From Pelodera strongyloides (taxonomy: Eukaryota; Nematoda; Chromadorea; Rhabditida; Rhabditidae): a stretch of 64,000 nucleotides of DNA. The DNA is taken from assembly GCA_036852015.1 (NCBI GenBank), contig JAANDG010000072.1, forward strand, positions 307,330 to 371,329, read 5' to 3'. The notes beneath the pieces are model-generated. The model was not told the DNA's origin and ran no database searches. It saw only the letters and a program-made list of their open reading frames with translations. This document shows positions 39,309-51,084 of the stretch, one piece after another. Each line of letters opens with the position of its first letter. Position 1 is the first letter of the stretch. A program made the translations under genes and the position numbers.

Positions 39309-42300
39309 TTAGTTGAACAGTAATTGATTGTAGAACCTTGAACAGTGCAGAAGACCAGTTCGGCACATTTCCGTTGTTCTAAAAAAAAACAATATTTATT
39401 GTTACGTAAGTAGATCAACCCGCCGTTTTCGATATATCACTAGATACTGTACTGTCCACCACTAGAAAACTACACAACCATTTTAGACATATTTCCACGT
39501 ATCGGGTAGTACTGAAATGTGTTTTTTGGTTTGTATCGTGCGAATATACGTTTTGTGTTCTATTTTGGCTTTTATTTATAAGACGTACCTGTGCAAGTTA
39601 GCACATAACATAACATAACGTTTATAACACATAACATAACATTAACTACTGCACCTCACAACAGACATGCGATCGGCTCGCTCAAAGTTGCTCCTCACAA
39701 GCTCATAGTATTGACCATCGGATAGTACCATTGAGTGGAGTTTCAGGCATTTCATACGCATCACGTCGATAAATTTGCTGGAAAAGGGAAAATGTGGTTT
39801 GTGTTGCTGATCTATTTATTGCCTTGATAACGTTGACTGGTATGTAGTGTTGACATTGCAATAGAAAAACGGCAAAGGCAATTTTTTCGAATTAAAATCG
39901 TGCATACCTCGATTTGTCAGAGAACCTTAGAGTGTCATCGTCCCATCGGATTTCCAATCGAGTCAAACGGGGACAGTTTTGAGCGATGCAATCTGGAAAT
40001 TTAGAAGATTGAACCCTGTTTTTTTTTACTCTGTTTGCAGCTTGACATTCAATAGCCACAGGATTCAAACTTCAGAAACAGACGGTTGTTTGCTTAAACA
40101 TTGTTTAGTACTATCACATTTCTAGCAAAATGAAGTTTGGAAGTTGCTGCAGAAATAACTGAGTGAAGGGTGAAACTTTTTCACAGTAAATAACAACAAT
40201 TATTTCACAGAATTGCATATTTAAGACGAAGAAAAAGGAAATGTTTACCAATGAATTGATCCACGTGAATCTTAGCCACCACCTTAGGACAGCAGTCTTC
40301 AGCAATGCCCATGATCAGAACACTGAAAAGAGAATATTTTAACAGCGGCCTAAGATAGAGTCTTCATTTTTGATTACACCTGAAGTCTCCCTTGAATACG
40401 GGTAAGGGTGAACAAAGTTTCTAAATCATTTCACTAACTTGATGTTTCTGAGCTGAGGGATCATGTTCATCCAGAAATATTCGAGCAGTTTGTGATGACC
40501 ACCCAGACAGAGGCCACGAAGTTGGTGGCCACATCGCATCGTGAATTCTCAAATCATAAATTAACGAAAATAAAAAAATATGATCAATAAGGTTTTTACC
40601 AGATTGATTCAAGCTCGAGATGGCTACACTGCATTTTCGCAAACTGTTTCGTATGTGTTCTTTACTGGATAAAGAATATGTATATGTATTTTACACCAAA
40701 CAAATAATGGAATGGAACGACAGATGGAAGGAGAGAAGTAATTAATAATAAACATAAGTGATCAGATTCGGAAGCCCACCTGTCAGTGCCAACTCATTCA
40801 GTGAATCGCAGGTGTCCAGATTAAGATATTGAAGATTGTTCAATGACCCAGAGTTCATCCATGCTTCAAGTACCTAGAAAACTTCATAACACTAACAAAG
40901 TCGTAAACGATTATCCTTTGGTTGTCGGTGTCTATTCCAATAGCAATCATACCTGATCTGTCATATTCTCAAGCCAGCTAGCATCAAGCCACCGTAAATT
41001 GGGGAGCCTCGTCAGTATGTTAATCAGGGTGTCCGTCGATACTTCTGTTCCTCGGATGTCCAATTCTTCGATTCGCGTCTTTTCCCAATCAATGGCCTGC
41101 ATTGTAGCGTTGTCAAGTTCTAAATGAAGTCGATTGTAACTCATTTACAGATCATTTGAACTGTTGTTTTTAATATATTAATTCCTTTCATATTGTACAT
41201 AAGCAATACTGTTTTTTACGCCCAAAGCTTCTTTCAACGTATCTCACTTAAAAGTTGTTTCGATGTATGTGCTTACTTGCATGTGCGAGGAATAGTGTCT
41301 TCAGTTTCCGGCATCGCTGTAGCACGAGCTTCAGACAGGAACCAGTCACCTGAAGCGGATTTGTACAATGGTCTAGGTGTCAAGTTCATGACAACATAGA
41401 AAGTAAACCTTGCTCGGCAACGCACCTTTTGACAGTAGTTCACACAGAGACACTCGAGATGTGCACAATTGGAGGAGAGAGCATCAACATGCTCATCAGT
41501 GATGAAGGGAACCTGAATAAGTGGATGCATTGGAAATACAGTAAACTATTTATTGAAATGTATCCTTAATACAAAGTACTTATTAGATGAAGAGAGAGAG
41601 ACTCTGGAAAAATATTTGGCAGGTTCAGCAAATAAGAACAATGGTACATTTAAGGACTCACTCCCCACAAGTTGACCACCCGGAGATTCGGAAGGTATTG
41701 TTTCAGTTTGAATACGTTGACCGTTTCGTACACTTCTTCCTCTTCGTCTTCGACTTTTTCGTAAGTTCCTGAAACAAATCGCTTGAAGTAAGTGACTATT
41801 TTTACCAACAACCATTACTGTACAACGAGGCGGCAAAATTCTGAAAAACTGACCAACAATGTGAAGAATTTCCACAGATGATATAAATGTGTAGACCTTT
41901 CTGAGAAAACCTTCAAGGAAGATATTCTCGGAGAGGCAGAGTGTAAGACTTCGGAGTCTGGACGGAAAGCATTGTAGATCAGTGAAGTCATGAAGCTGCA
42001 TAGCAGTGGAGAAATCTAAACAGATTATTAATGGGTTATGACCATAACTCTTCTTACGTTTTTATTACGATAATTGATGCTACAACTGATTGTGCCGTAA
42101 AATTGGAATAATGGAACATTCATTCGTGCGCGCCACTTCGACGTTTTGGGCCTCCTTCATCTGCTTACCAAGTGTTAGATATTGCAGCTTGGAGCATTTG
42201 TTGGCCATTTCATGTAAAACAAGTGGTGTGATGAGATCGGTTGCCAGTTCACAAATCTTCATTTCAGAAAACCTGGTGCCAATTAGGTGTAGAAACTGAT

Positions 42301-42977
42301 TGTCGACAGAGTGAGGAGCAACCTAAATATTATCTGAAGTTATATGAAATACGGGGTATTTTTAAGACAAACAAGGCGACGTGTGCATTCATACCTGCAT
42401 GCCTCCGTAATTCGGTCGAAATGATAGAAATTTCCACAGAAGTGGGCTTTGTGAGACTTGTCGCCATTTCCGACAAACTTGTGCTGCTTGTAGTATCTGG
42501 AACATTTGCCAATCTCATCTTGGAGAAAACCATACGCAACACACGTCATTAAAAAAGCTTTTGTTGATTTCATTGTAAACTCACTTGCACTGGCGGTAGA
42601 TACGAAAATACGTGTAGTGACACCTTGTCGGGCAGTTTTTCCACTGTCTGAAATGAAACAGCAATCATGGTATTTTTAAAAGTGAATGTCCCACTTTATT
42701 GTGAAGTCACATATTTTTCCAATATTCACATGTGTTTAGAAAAATCTTTTTTTTTGTATATTCTGTAGTGATTTACACAGCCAGCTTGTTGAGCGCCAGT
42801 CTGTCTGTGTTGTCCGTCGGTGGTAATTCCAAAGTGTTGATCGAAATCGTCATGTCCGTCTTCTCCTCCGGATCCGGATTCAATCTGATTTCGGAAGTTG
42901 TCCGCGTCCACAGTGTCGTGCATTGTGACCCGCCGCGTCATATCGAAAATGGCCGTCATCGCGGCTGTATGGTTCAT
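39309..42977 (-). CDS. F-box and leucine-rich-repeat protein
   Basis: Fifteen minus-strand exons with consistent phases: 42977-42777, 42647-42585, 42496-42395, 42322-42169, 42015-41854, 41768-41662, 41512-41426, 41349-41277, 41119-40953, 40873-40780, 40547-40439, 40322-40249, 39992-39908, 39777-39655 and 39378-39309 (TAA). They give 556 residues. An acidic, His-rich N-terminus precedes an F-box spanning two exons (LPDKVSLHVFSYLPPVQ, then QAAQVCRKWRQVSQSPLLWK). About ten LRR-like units follow, for example LPNLRVVNLWG, HLECLCVNYCQK and LPNLRWLDASWLENM. Such proteins are substrate receptors of SCF (Skp1-Cullin-F-box) ubiquitin ligases. The C-terminal VVRTTEM and SRFYNQLLFN complete a conserved animal FBXL-type protein whose orthologue I cannot name with certainty. 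The exon at 42496 uses the acceptor ttccag; earlier acceptors break the F-box. The second Met (residue 7) is also a possible start. Confidence 0.9.
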
Positions 42978-44073
42978 TTTCAGTATAATTGCTTGGTGTT
43001 GAACGATTATGGATTTAGAAACAATGACACGAGAGGAAGTGGCAAACCATTACAGACACTACATAAATATTAACAAGATTTACTAAGAAAACATTGAGTG
43101 TATACCGCAAACGTTTGTCATTAAATACAAATTTGTATTCATTTCAATTATATGTACTGTTATTGTACTACGACACAAATGGCTACCATAAGTAAATATT
43201 ATCAATATAATTGACTAATATACTTTTAAAGGTACAAAATGTACAAAATGTATTTGCCTTCAAGTATTTGTTAGTAAAGGAAATATATATTCTAGCACAG
43301 ATGATAACGAGCAATGACGTAATTTTATTGGCATTACCAAACTAGAGGGCGAATTTTCAACTAATTTGAGTTTGATCGACTGTGTTTGCTCTTAGCTTAA
43401 ATCTAGTGAATGTGATAGGAAATTGATCTTGGGGAAATGTGTTGTGTGGCTCAATATTCGTGCTCAAGCGTGTGGTGGGTTTGGGGAGTCAGCTGCATTG
43501 CCTGGGGATAAACTCAGCGGATCAATAGTGATCCAATCGTCAGGCACACACACACACTCACATATGTTGACAGCCACTGGTGATATGGGAATTAACAACA
43601 TAAAGAACCGAACAGTTGCAAATAGATCTTTAAAAAAGAAATACTGGGTTCATGTAAGTGTTTTGTAGAGGCTTTCATGGCATCCGGACAGCACCAGGAC
43701 GAACGAACATCATAAAATGATGTCGTTGCGGAATATGTGTTGTTGTGATTGTGATATAACCCGTACATATCTAATAGTGATTGCGAAAGGTTAATAAACG
43801 GAAGAGCAGACTGAAACAAACAGAGCCGTTGGTTATCGCTGACTTCTCTGTTAGGAAAGTATCGCGCAGAAATGTCAAAGAGCAAGGGTGACGTAAATAA
43901 AGAAGCACAACTTACTAATTGAATTCGATGTTTTGGTACGTGAATGATCTCAGCATCGTGTAACATAGGAGCGAGCAACGGATAGGGCAACTACATTCAG
44001 TTCCCGGGTATACTCTCTTTCAGGGGAGCGGGAGATATATGTTCGGTGCTCTTTTTTGTCATTTCGCACTTAC
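42978..44073. other. Region upstream of F-box/LRR gene, no clear gene
   Basis: A 132-codon minus-strand frame at 43990-43592 has an internal donor and acceptor (TTA|gtaagt at about 43918 and ttcag|TCT at about 43813) and could be a 3' part of the candidate gene at 44074-44631, but its phase does not join cleanly. Otherwise nothing is supported. Confidence 0.35.
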
Positions 44074-44631
44074 ATCGGAGAACTTCGAGAAGAGCCTTCT
44101 ACTTTATGATCATTGCTCGGCCGAATGTTCGCGCTATTAATCACCATATTTTCTTGCAAAACGATATGAAATCCCAGATGTTGTTCCTTCATACTATGGG
44201 CTTCGGTGCTCCCAGAAACAATCGAATAGTTGTACTGGGCGAGCGATCCACAATTGTCGTACTCACCAACAACTTCCCAACAGTTCACTTTAAATCCCAA
44301 ACACTGATGAAACTCTTGATATTATCAGAACCGTTGCACCCACCGGTAATCGAGAGAGCACTAGTGCCAGGTTGAACTTGCTCATAATCCTCAGTTTGCT
44401 GATAATTCTCCGCTTTTTCTTCTTCCATTCTTCTGTATCTCTAAAGTGCTTCTTTTTGGCCAGGAACGCGTTTGAGTGGATCGATTCGTTGCTCTGAAAA
44501 TACGTGGGCTTATTGTAAAAATGCCCAATTGTATTGATCATGTCATTACTGTTTGTGCTATTATGCAATTTCTCCTTGATGCAGATTGCCCTGGATATGA
44601 AAACATCAGTAGATAATGAACGATATGACAT
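44074..44631 (-). CDS. Candidate small gene, two exons (unrecognised)
   Basis: Minus-strand exons 44631-44344 (96 codons from ATG) and 44303-44074 (76 codons plus two bases) join in phase across a 40-base intron (CCG|gtgggt, catcag|TGT) and end at a strong donor (AT|gtaagt). The predicted protein starts MSYRSLSTDVFIS, has a lysine/arginine-rich helix (EEWKKKKRRIISKL) and a cysteine pair (CLGFKVNCWEVV). No domain is recognised and no clean next exon was found; the best acceptor leads to about 22 residues and a stop. Codon use looks coding-like in the second exon only, so it may be spurious or a fragment. Confidence 0.28.
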
Positions 44632-47136
44632 TTAGGAGAAGCGTGTCTTTTCAGTGGTTTTACAACCAAACTCTGGTCACCCGAGCCCACCGGTTTGGAA
44701 AAGCTAATGCGTCACAAGAACAATAGGTGGGCGTCGGAATGAAACAATTTCCAGCAAATTGATTTGTAAACATTTAACCTTTGTAGAAAATCACAAAAGG
44801 AAAACCGAAAATCTTCATACCTCCTCACCCTTATGATGTTTGGTTTTGAATACTTCTAGCATATTGAACGATTCCACTAGATACCCGTAATTAGCATTAA
44901 TATAGAAAAGGTGAAATGTTAAAATAAATAGTGAAGAAGTGAAGCTGAAAAGAGAAGAAAAGTGTTGTAAAAGTTCTATAATGTGAATGGAAAAGGTGAA
45001 ATAAGATGAGTTTTCCTGAAGAAATGCAAACAGAGATGATGATGTGATACAATGAATTGTTTCGAATATGTTTTAGAATAAATGGTTACTGGAACTGAAC
45101 AAACAAAATTCATAAATGTAGAGAGGGGGAATGGAGCTGTAGAAATCACCAAAGTGTAAAATTGAACACTAAAAGTGCAAGTGCTACTCGTTCTTGTTTC
45201 GTTTTAATAAAATGAACTGTATGTGTTCGTATGGTTGTACTAGATAATGTAGTGGTGGATAACACGGGTAGAAAATTCGTCAGAAAAAGTATATGAAGAT
45301 AACTGTATAATTCGACTGAACAAGGAAAGATGCTTGCAGCGTATACATAAAAACTATTAATAGGCGCTAGATTAGTCACTGTTCATTTGTGCTAGGTAAA
45401 CGCTTCGTTCGAGTTTTTCTAGTGGACACACACACACGATTTATGATAGTCTGCAATGTCCCACGTAGGGATGGCCAACTGATCAAAGATAGGGAAATGT
45501 CTGCTTTTCTGATTTATGCGGGTCCGATCAGAAATAAAGCTTAACAGACAAAAAATATCACTCTTCAAAAGTCAAATGCGAAAACGAACTTACATTCATG
45601 AGTAATTCTAACATAATATCAAGATGCAGCGAAGCAATATGTTCCATGAATCCCAGAGTATCGTGTAAGGTTTGATGTAATGGATAGTTGGTTTAGAAAA
45701 CCGCCAAATTTGAGTGTTCGCTCGACTAAGCAAACGGACATGTAACTGGTTAGAGGAACAGATCACTTTTTCAATGCATACTATCAAAATGTGGAACACT
45801 TTGAACTTTCGCAAACAATCTAAGCAGGGTCGCTGCCTAGAAGCACTACACAGGAATGAGTAATAAACTGTGCTCTTTAACATCTGGAATGTTCGGAACG
45901 GCTATTAGCAAATGTCACTGTTTCTTTGAATTAAGTGAAAATGTTGCCAAAATGCTACACGTTTTCGCGAATTTTCCAATTAAGAACAAATATAAATAAA
46001 TAATAGAAGCATGCTTGTGGAACAAAAGCTTAAGGATAAAATGCAGGGAAGATGTATGTAGTAAAGTATGGTTCGTGGATAGGCGAGACAAGTTTGTAAC
46101 TGTTGTTCAATGTCTGGAAAAAATGATTGATTTGTTATCGATCGAAATGTCAAATAATGAGAGACATATGCAAATTGTTTGTGATGGAAAACAAGCAGTG
46201 ATATGAGTGGCTGGGGATTGATTGAAACGCCTGTCCACAACGAACGGGCCATTTTGAAGCAAAGGGTCAGTAGTTTAGTCCAAGCACCTCCCGGCTGACC
46301 GAAAGTGAAACCATTCAGGTCGCCTTTACACTATGCAAGGGGATCTCCCCCGGAAGACATGGGGGGGGGGGTATGCCCCGATGGGAAGGAATCATCGCAT
46401 TACCTGCGGGAATAGGTACCCTAGGCCGGATACAATTTTATTATTTAATTGTAGTCTTTCAATAGCTGCTTGTTATCAAGAAGATCAACTCTTTCTACAT
46501 ACATGTATGTGGGTCATTGTGGGGAAAAACTATCGAAATAAAGAAGCAATATAGTTCTAGTCGCATTATTTTGTTTAATATAATGCATTCGGAAATGATA
46601 CGGCGACACTTTGCCGAAAGTCCGTTTCCTATGCAGTTTCCTGCAGAATCAACTTGCCCAGACGATTTTTTTGTTGCAGCGAGCTGTCAAATGAAAAATC
46701 AACAAGAACAGGGATTGTGCGCCACGATTTTTATTTGTTAGACTTTGAACCGACCTTAGGATCCACTAAACCCGTAGCAGTGTGGTTATATTACGAATGA
46801 TAATCAAGCTCTAAATATGAAGTGCGCCTTCAGTAGTTGTTCTAGTTGCCGTTTTCTGTATGTTATGTTGTTGCTAGATGTTACTGTTCGAAGGCAATAA
46901 AGAAAACAAAACAAAACAAAAATTGGCAGATCACCGGAATGATATTGTGAGTTCACTTGGGACTGCAGATTACTATACCGGGATTGTAACTCGTTAACAT
47001 TGAACATAAACTCGCTGAAATTCTTGTTTTTAGATTTTTTTAAAGTTGCTCTAGTTTACTCTAGCGCAAGAAGCACATTACTGTAGAGGTGCTTTGCCGT
47101 GCGCACAACGTTATTATGTCTAGAAACTTACTGCAG
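44632..47136. other. No recognisable gene
   Basis: About 2.5 kb with only short frames. At 46361-46371 there is an 11-base G run beside self-complementary GGGG/CCCC blocks. Function unknown. Confidence 0.5.
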
Positions 47137-47588
47137 TTATGAGCATTTCCGAGCCGCATCGTCTCTGCGCCACTGTCTTTTTCGTCCGGAAAACGACCTG
47201 CAAGTTTTTGCCAATACAGCGTCTTTACTAAGTTTCTTAGAACAATTGCGTGACATTTCTGTTTAAAAAGGTGTATACACAACAATACCTCGCCTGGTAC
47301 TTCCCTTCCTGATGATTGCGTGAGTAGTGTGAATGTGGAGCTGAAAGAAAATATTTATAGGCCATATAGTGAGTTTAACCACTGACGAAACAAGGACGAT
47401 GCTCTTAAAATTGAGTATCGTGTTTTGTCGAATTTCTCAAATATCAAAGTAAAACACGTATTGTGCTGATTAAATCATAAAAGAATAACTGATTTATAAG
47501 TACCTTAAATAGTGCTTGTCTGTGCTGGTCGCCCTTACTAAGCCGCCTTGTAGCATCCTCTTTCGGATAAGGGCAGTCCGAGGAGGTT
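47137..47588 (-). CDS. Candidate C-terminal exons of an unrecognised gene
   Basis: Three minus-strand exons, 47588-47504, 47340-47289 and 47258-47137 (TAA), splice in consistent phase with standard sites (ttccag, AAG|gtactt, tttcag, G|gtattg, aaacag). The translation runs TSSDCPYPKEDATRRLSKGD, then HTTHAIIRKGSTRR, then a basic cysteine-containing tail (SRNCSKKLSKDAVLAKTC) rich in Arg/Lys. No family is recognised. The upstream exon (phase 2) was not identified; TGGACCGTAGAGCTTGATTT at about 47680 looks coding but is unproved. Confidence 0.33.
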
Positions 47589-47964
47589 CTGGAAAATAAT
47601 AATAATAACCTTATTCTGTGTTTAAATGTTGCAAATTGCAGAAACCTCTGGTCTCTCTTTGTCAAATCAAGCTCTACGGTCCACGTACCCTCCTTGTTTG
47701 GTGGATTGAGTTACTGCTAATATACCTCGTCTGTAAGCCCTTTATCATTAGTCATTATATCGGAAAATAACTAACCATAGTGACTTCTACGTTGCTGCAT
47801 TCCAGAATTTCAGGGATAGATTATAGTGAAGGGTGATTAGAGTGTTTGGATTAGAAAATGGGAACAAACAAAGGTAGATCCCGCACTGTGTCTTTTCGAT
47901 CAAACTGTCACATCCTCACAGAACTGAGTGAGGCTGACTGTTGCCATACAAAATAACAGTGATG

Positions 47965-47997
<33 letters not shown>

Positions 47998-50900
47998 TAC
48001 AAAACATTAAAAAACTACTAATTTAATTGAAAGTTCTCCCAATTTGAGTAATGTATCTTATTTAGAAAATCTACGTGGAATAATCTGTTAGACAATTTTG
48101 CTGCACAAGAACTCCTTTATTATTTAGGATCTACTGTTTTTTTAGATGCGAAGGAAAAAAAAAACATTCATTGACAAACAAACAAGATTGTCTTTTCTTG
48201 AATGTTTTGTCCACTTTCACTTTGAGTATCAGAATTTGACATCAGACAAGAATCAGTGCTCTTGCTTTCAGTTTCTGGTTATCCCTATATCCCCTTCTAT
48301 GGAATTATTTCTGCCTTTTCAGCGCATATCTCAGTTAGCTCATTACTGAATGTTCTCAAATTTGTGCGCGCAAATACATACATGTATATGATCTCATATG
48401 ACCAGTGGACCACCCGGCTTCTGCCAAAAATATCGAAATTCATAATCTTTTTGACGCTAAAAACGGTGTCATTTCCTTATATCGCCAATTAACAAAGCGA
48501 GTCATCATACAAAAACGTCACCGTGACGACAATGCATTGACAGTGTGCTCTTTAGGGATAAGTCTTTTTTTGGCCATAGGTAACTTATAGTTTTGTCCCA
48601 TGTACAAACATGATGAACAACCAAGCGTCCAGTGAGCCACCAGTGCTGAATAACACAGTTGGAATGTCTTATTATTCCACTGACCCTTGAATGTAATCCC
48701 GGTTACTCAAGTTTACTTCAGAGTTTATTTATTTGTTTCCCGTGTTTCCAAACCAATGAGGAACTGACTTACGTTCTATTATGCGTCAGGACCTTGCACA
48801 TCATAACCTCTCTTTTTGCTCAGATTTCTAATAGCTTCTGTGTGTTTAATGGAAATGTGGTGAGTCGGTGATTTGGCCAATTTGGTCGGAAAAGAAAGAA
48901 GTGTTAAACAAGGCATTCAATTCACGTGCAAACAGAAGATCCCTGACGCAATAACTTGTCTCAGGAGAACCTGTTTTTGTTTGTGCCAGAGCTTATTCTT
49001 GTTTTTATGCGACTGATCATAACTTCCAAAACTCATAATTAAATAATACGTGTACGGTGATTTTCAATCAGTCAATCAATACATATTAAAAGGTTTTTTT
49101 AAAGCGCAGCATTTTGACGATACAATCATGTTCCTCCACTTTGATAACTGGAGAATTGCACGGAACATAGTTGTTTTGTCTTTTTCTTAGGTGAAATTTT
49201 ATAGAACATACGTAATAACAATGTGGTATTGTAATGAATGACTATCTTTTATGGTTATATAATTTTAGGTTTATATCCAGTATTTTCAAATGGTCTAATC
49301 TTATTGCCCATACATAACGACTATGGATGAACGATAAATGTTGAATATGAAATTGGTTAAGGTTGTTATTTACAGAACACCACATAAAAGCATTTGAAAA
49401 TTTTCGTCGGTTCATAAATTTTCTTTATATTTCGATCCTGTGAATTTGATAATCGGAATAAAATAGTACATATCACTGTGAACAATGGGGCGGTAAATCG
49501 ACACGTATGTGCCGGAAATTCACTAACGTTTTCTACCTGATAAACCAAACTGGGAATAGAATGGGATGGACCCCAGACTTACAATCAAACATTCCATTTT
49601 CACAGCCCACCTGGTTATTCTGACCATGAGCCGCAGTGTGATGGGCTCAAAGATGATCCTCAGAAGACTTAAAAATTGGTTAAGAAAAAGTAACTTCCTT
49701 CTTCATAATTTTCAATTTCTTCAAAAGCGCGTCAATTCTTTTGTGTGGTTAGTCTATCCTCAGAATAGGCTATGACCTTTTTGCCTTTTTGATTCGCTGA
49801 TCGCTTGAGGAGACAAATAATTAATAATGTGAATTGAGGAATGCTCGCTTTTTGCGCTCTCATTTTATTTCAACGGATGTCTTTGATCGACTTGTTCCTG
49901 GTCATCCAAATACATTGTTTTAATGGTACCATTAATGGTACACAAACGCATGCTTGAACTTGTATGTGCGAAAACGAAATGCACATTTAACCCTCTTTGA
50001 CGACAAACCCCCGCGTTTGAGGCCCTGCCCTGAGCATTGCATGTCCTTAATAGACATACTTTGTCAGTATTTTTTTGCTGCTTTTTTTTTTGCCGATCAA
50101 AAGGGAGCATCCGAGTATCACGTCTAATTGGCCCATCCTAACTGAATTCACATGCTATCTCACGAAAAAAATTGCGCACGACACAACCGTTAACTAATTT
50201 GCCTAACTAAACATATTTTCTCGGGGTTTCATGATGAGATGTGTTTTGTAGCAGTTGTGCTTTCTGGATTATTTGTGTACGTCTAATGATACAAACTAGG
50301 TTCGGCACGTCGCTGCAAAAGTCAAACACTGGATGTCTTAAATCTGTATAGTTTTTTTTTTGTTTTTGAAGTATCGTCCATTCCCGTTAACGCAATTGGA
50401 ACTGAATTATTTCCTTATCGTTATGAACACTCTTTTCATCATGCATATTTAACAAATTCCGGTATGACCACGGATGATAGCCTGTGATGATGCACTGGAA
50501 ATAACTCACAAAAAAAATAATGACAGGTATATAAATTGGAGGAGGACATTCTGGCAGGGGGATTCTGATTTTCATCGGGCCCTCCAGCAATAGGCGACGG
50601 CCACCCCAACACTAAATCAAATAGTTTATTATATCCAAAAGTTATTCGTGTCATTTCTCATCTGACACAACAATGCCAAACTGACATTCCTTATTTTGAA
50701 ACGAATAGCAATGTGCATCACAATTTAACAACAATTCTGTTTTCGCTTTTACCGATGCCATTGTTTGCTATTCACACATTATTTTGACTTCCTTGCTTCC
50801 TTCATTAACTCGAAGAAATGGCGGAACGAAAGTTATCTTGCTGCAGTGTGCCAAAGTAAATATAAAACAATTAATTATATCAAAAGAAGGAAAATATATG

Positions 50901-51084
50901 TCCTTCTTTCGGCTATTAAGTCATGATTTACCACATGCTCCCCGATGCTTTAACCAACGCATTCCCACTTTCCCGACTTTAAAGCTCTTCTTTAAAATAA
51001 TAAATTCCTTCATTTGTTAGGAGCATCCGATGCACTTCTTTAATTTATTGTTATTAATGTTTGGCTAAAAGACTTTTCAGATAG
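47589..51084. other. Gene-poor interval upstream of the GPCR
   Basis: About 3.5 kb without a supported exon. It contains a 30-base G tract (47967-47996). The right end, before the acceptor at 51080, should contain the GPCR promoter or 5' UTR. Confidence 0.5.
47967..47996 (+). repeat. Poly-G tract, 30 bases
   Basis: Thirty consecutive G residues as given. The true length may differ because homopolymers are error-prone. It can fold into G-quadruplexes. Confidence 0.85.
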
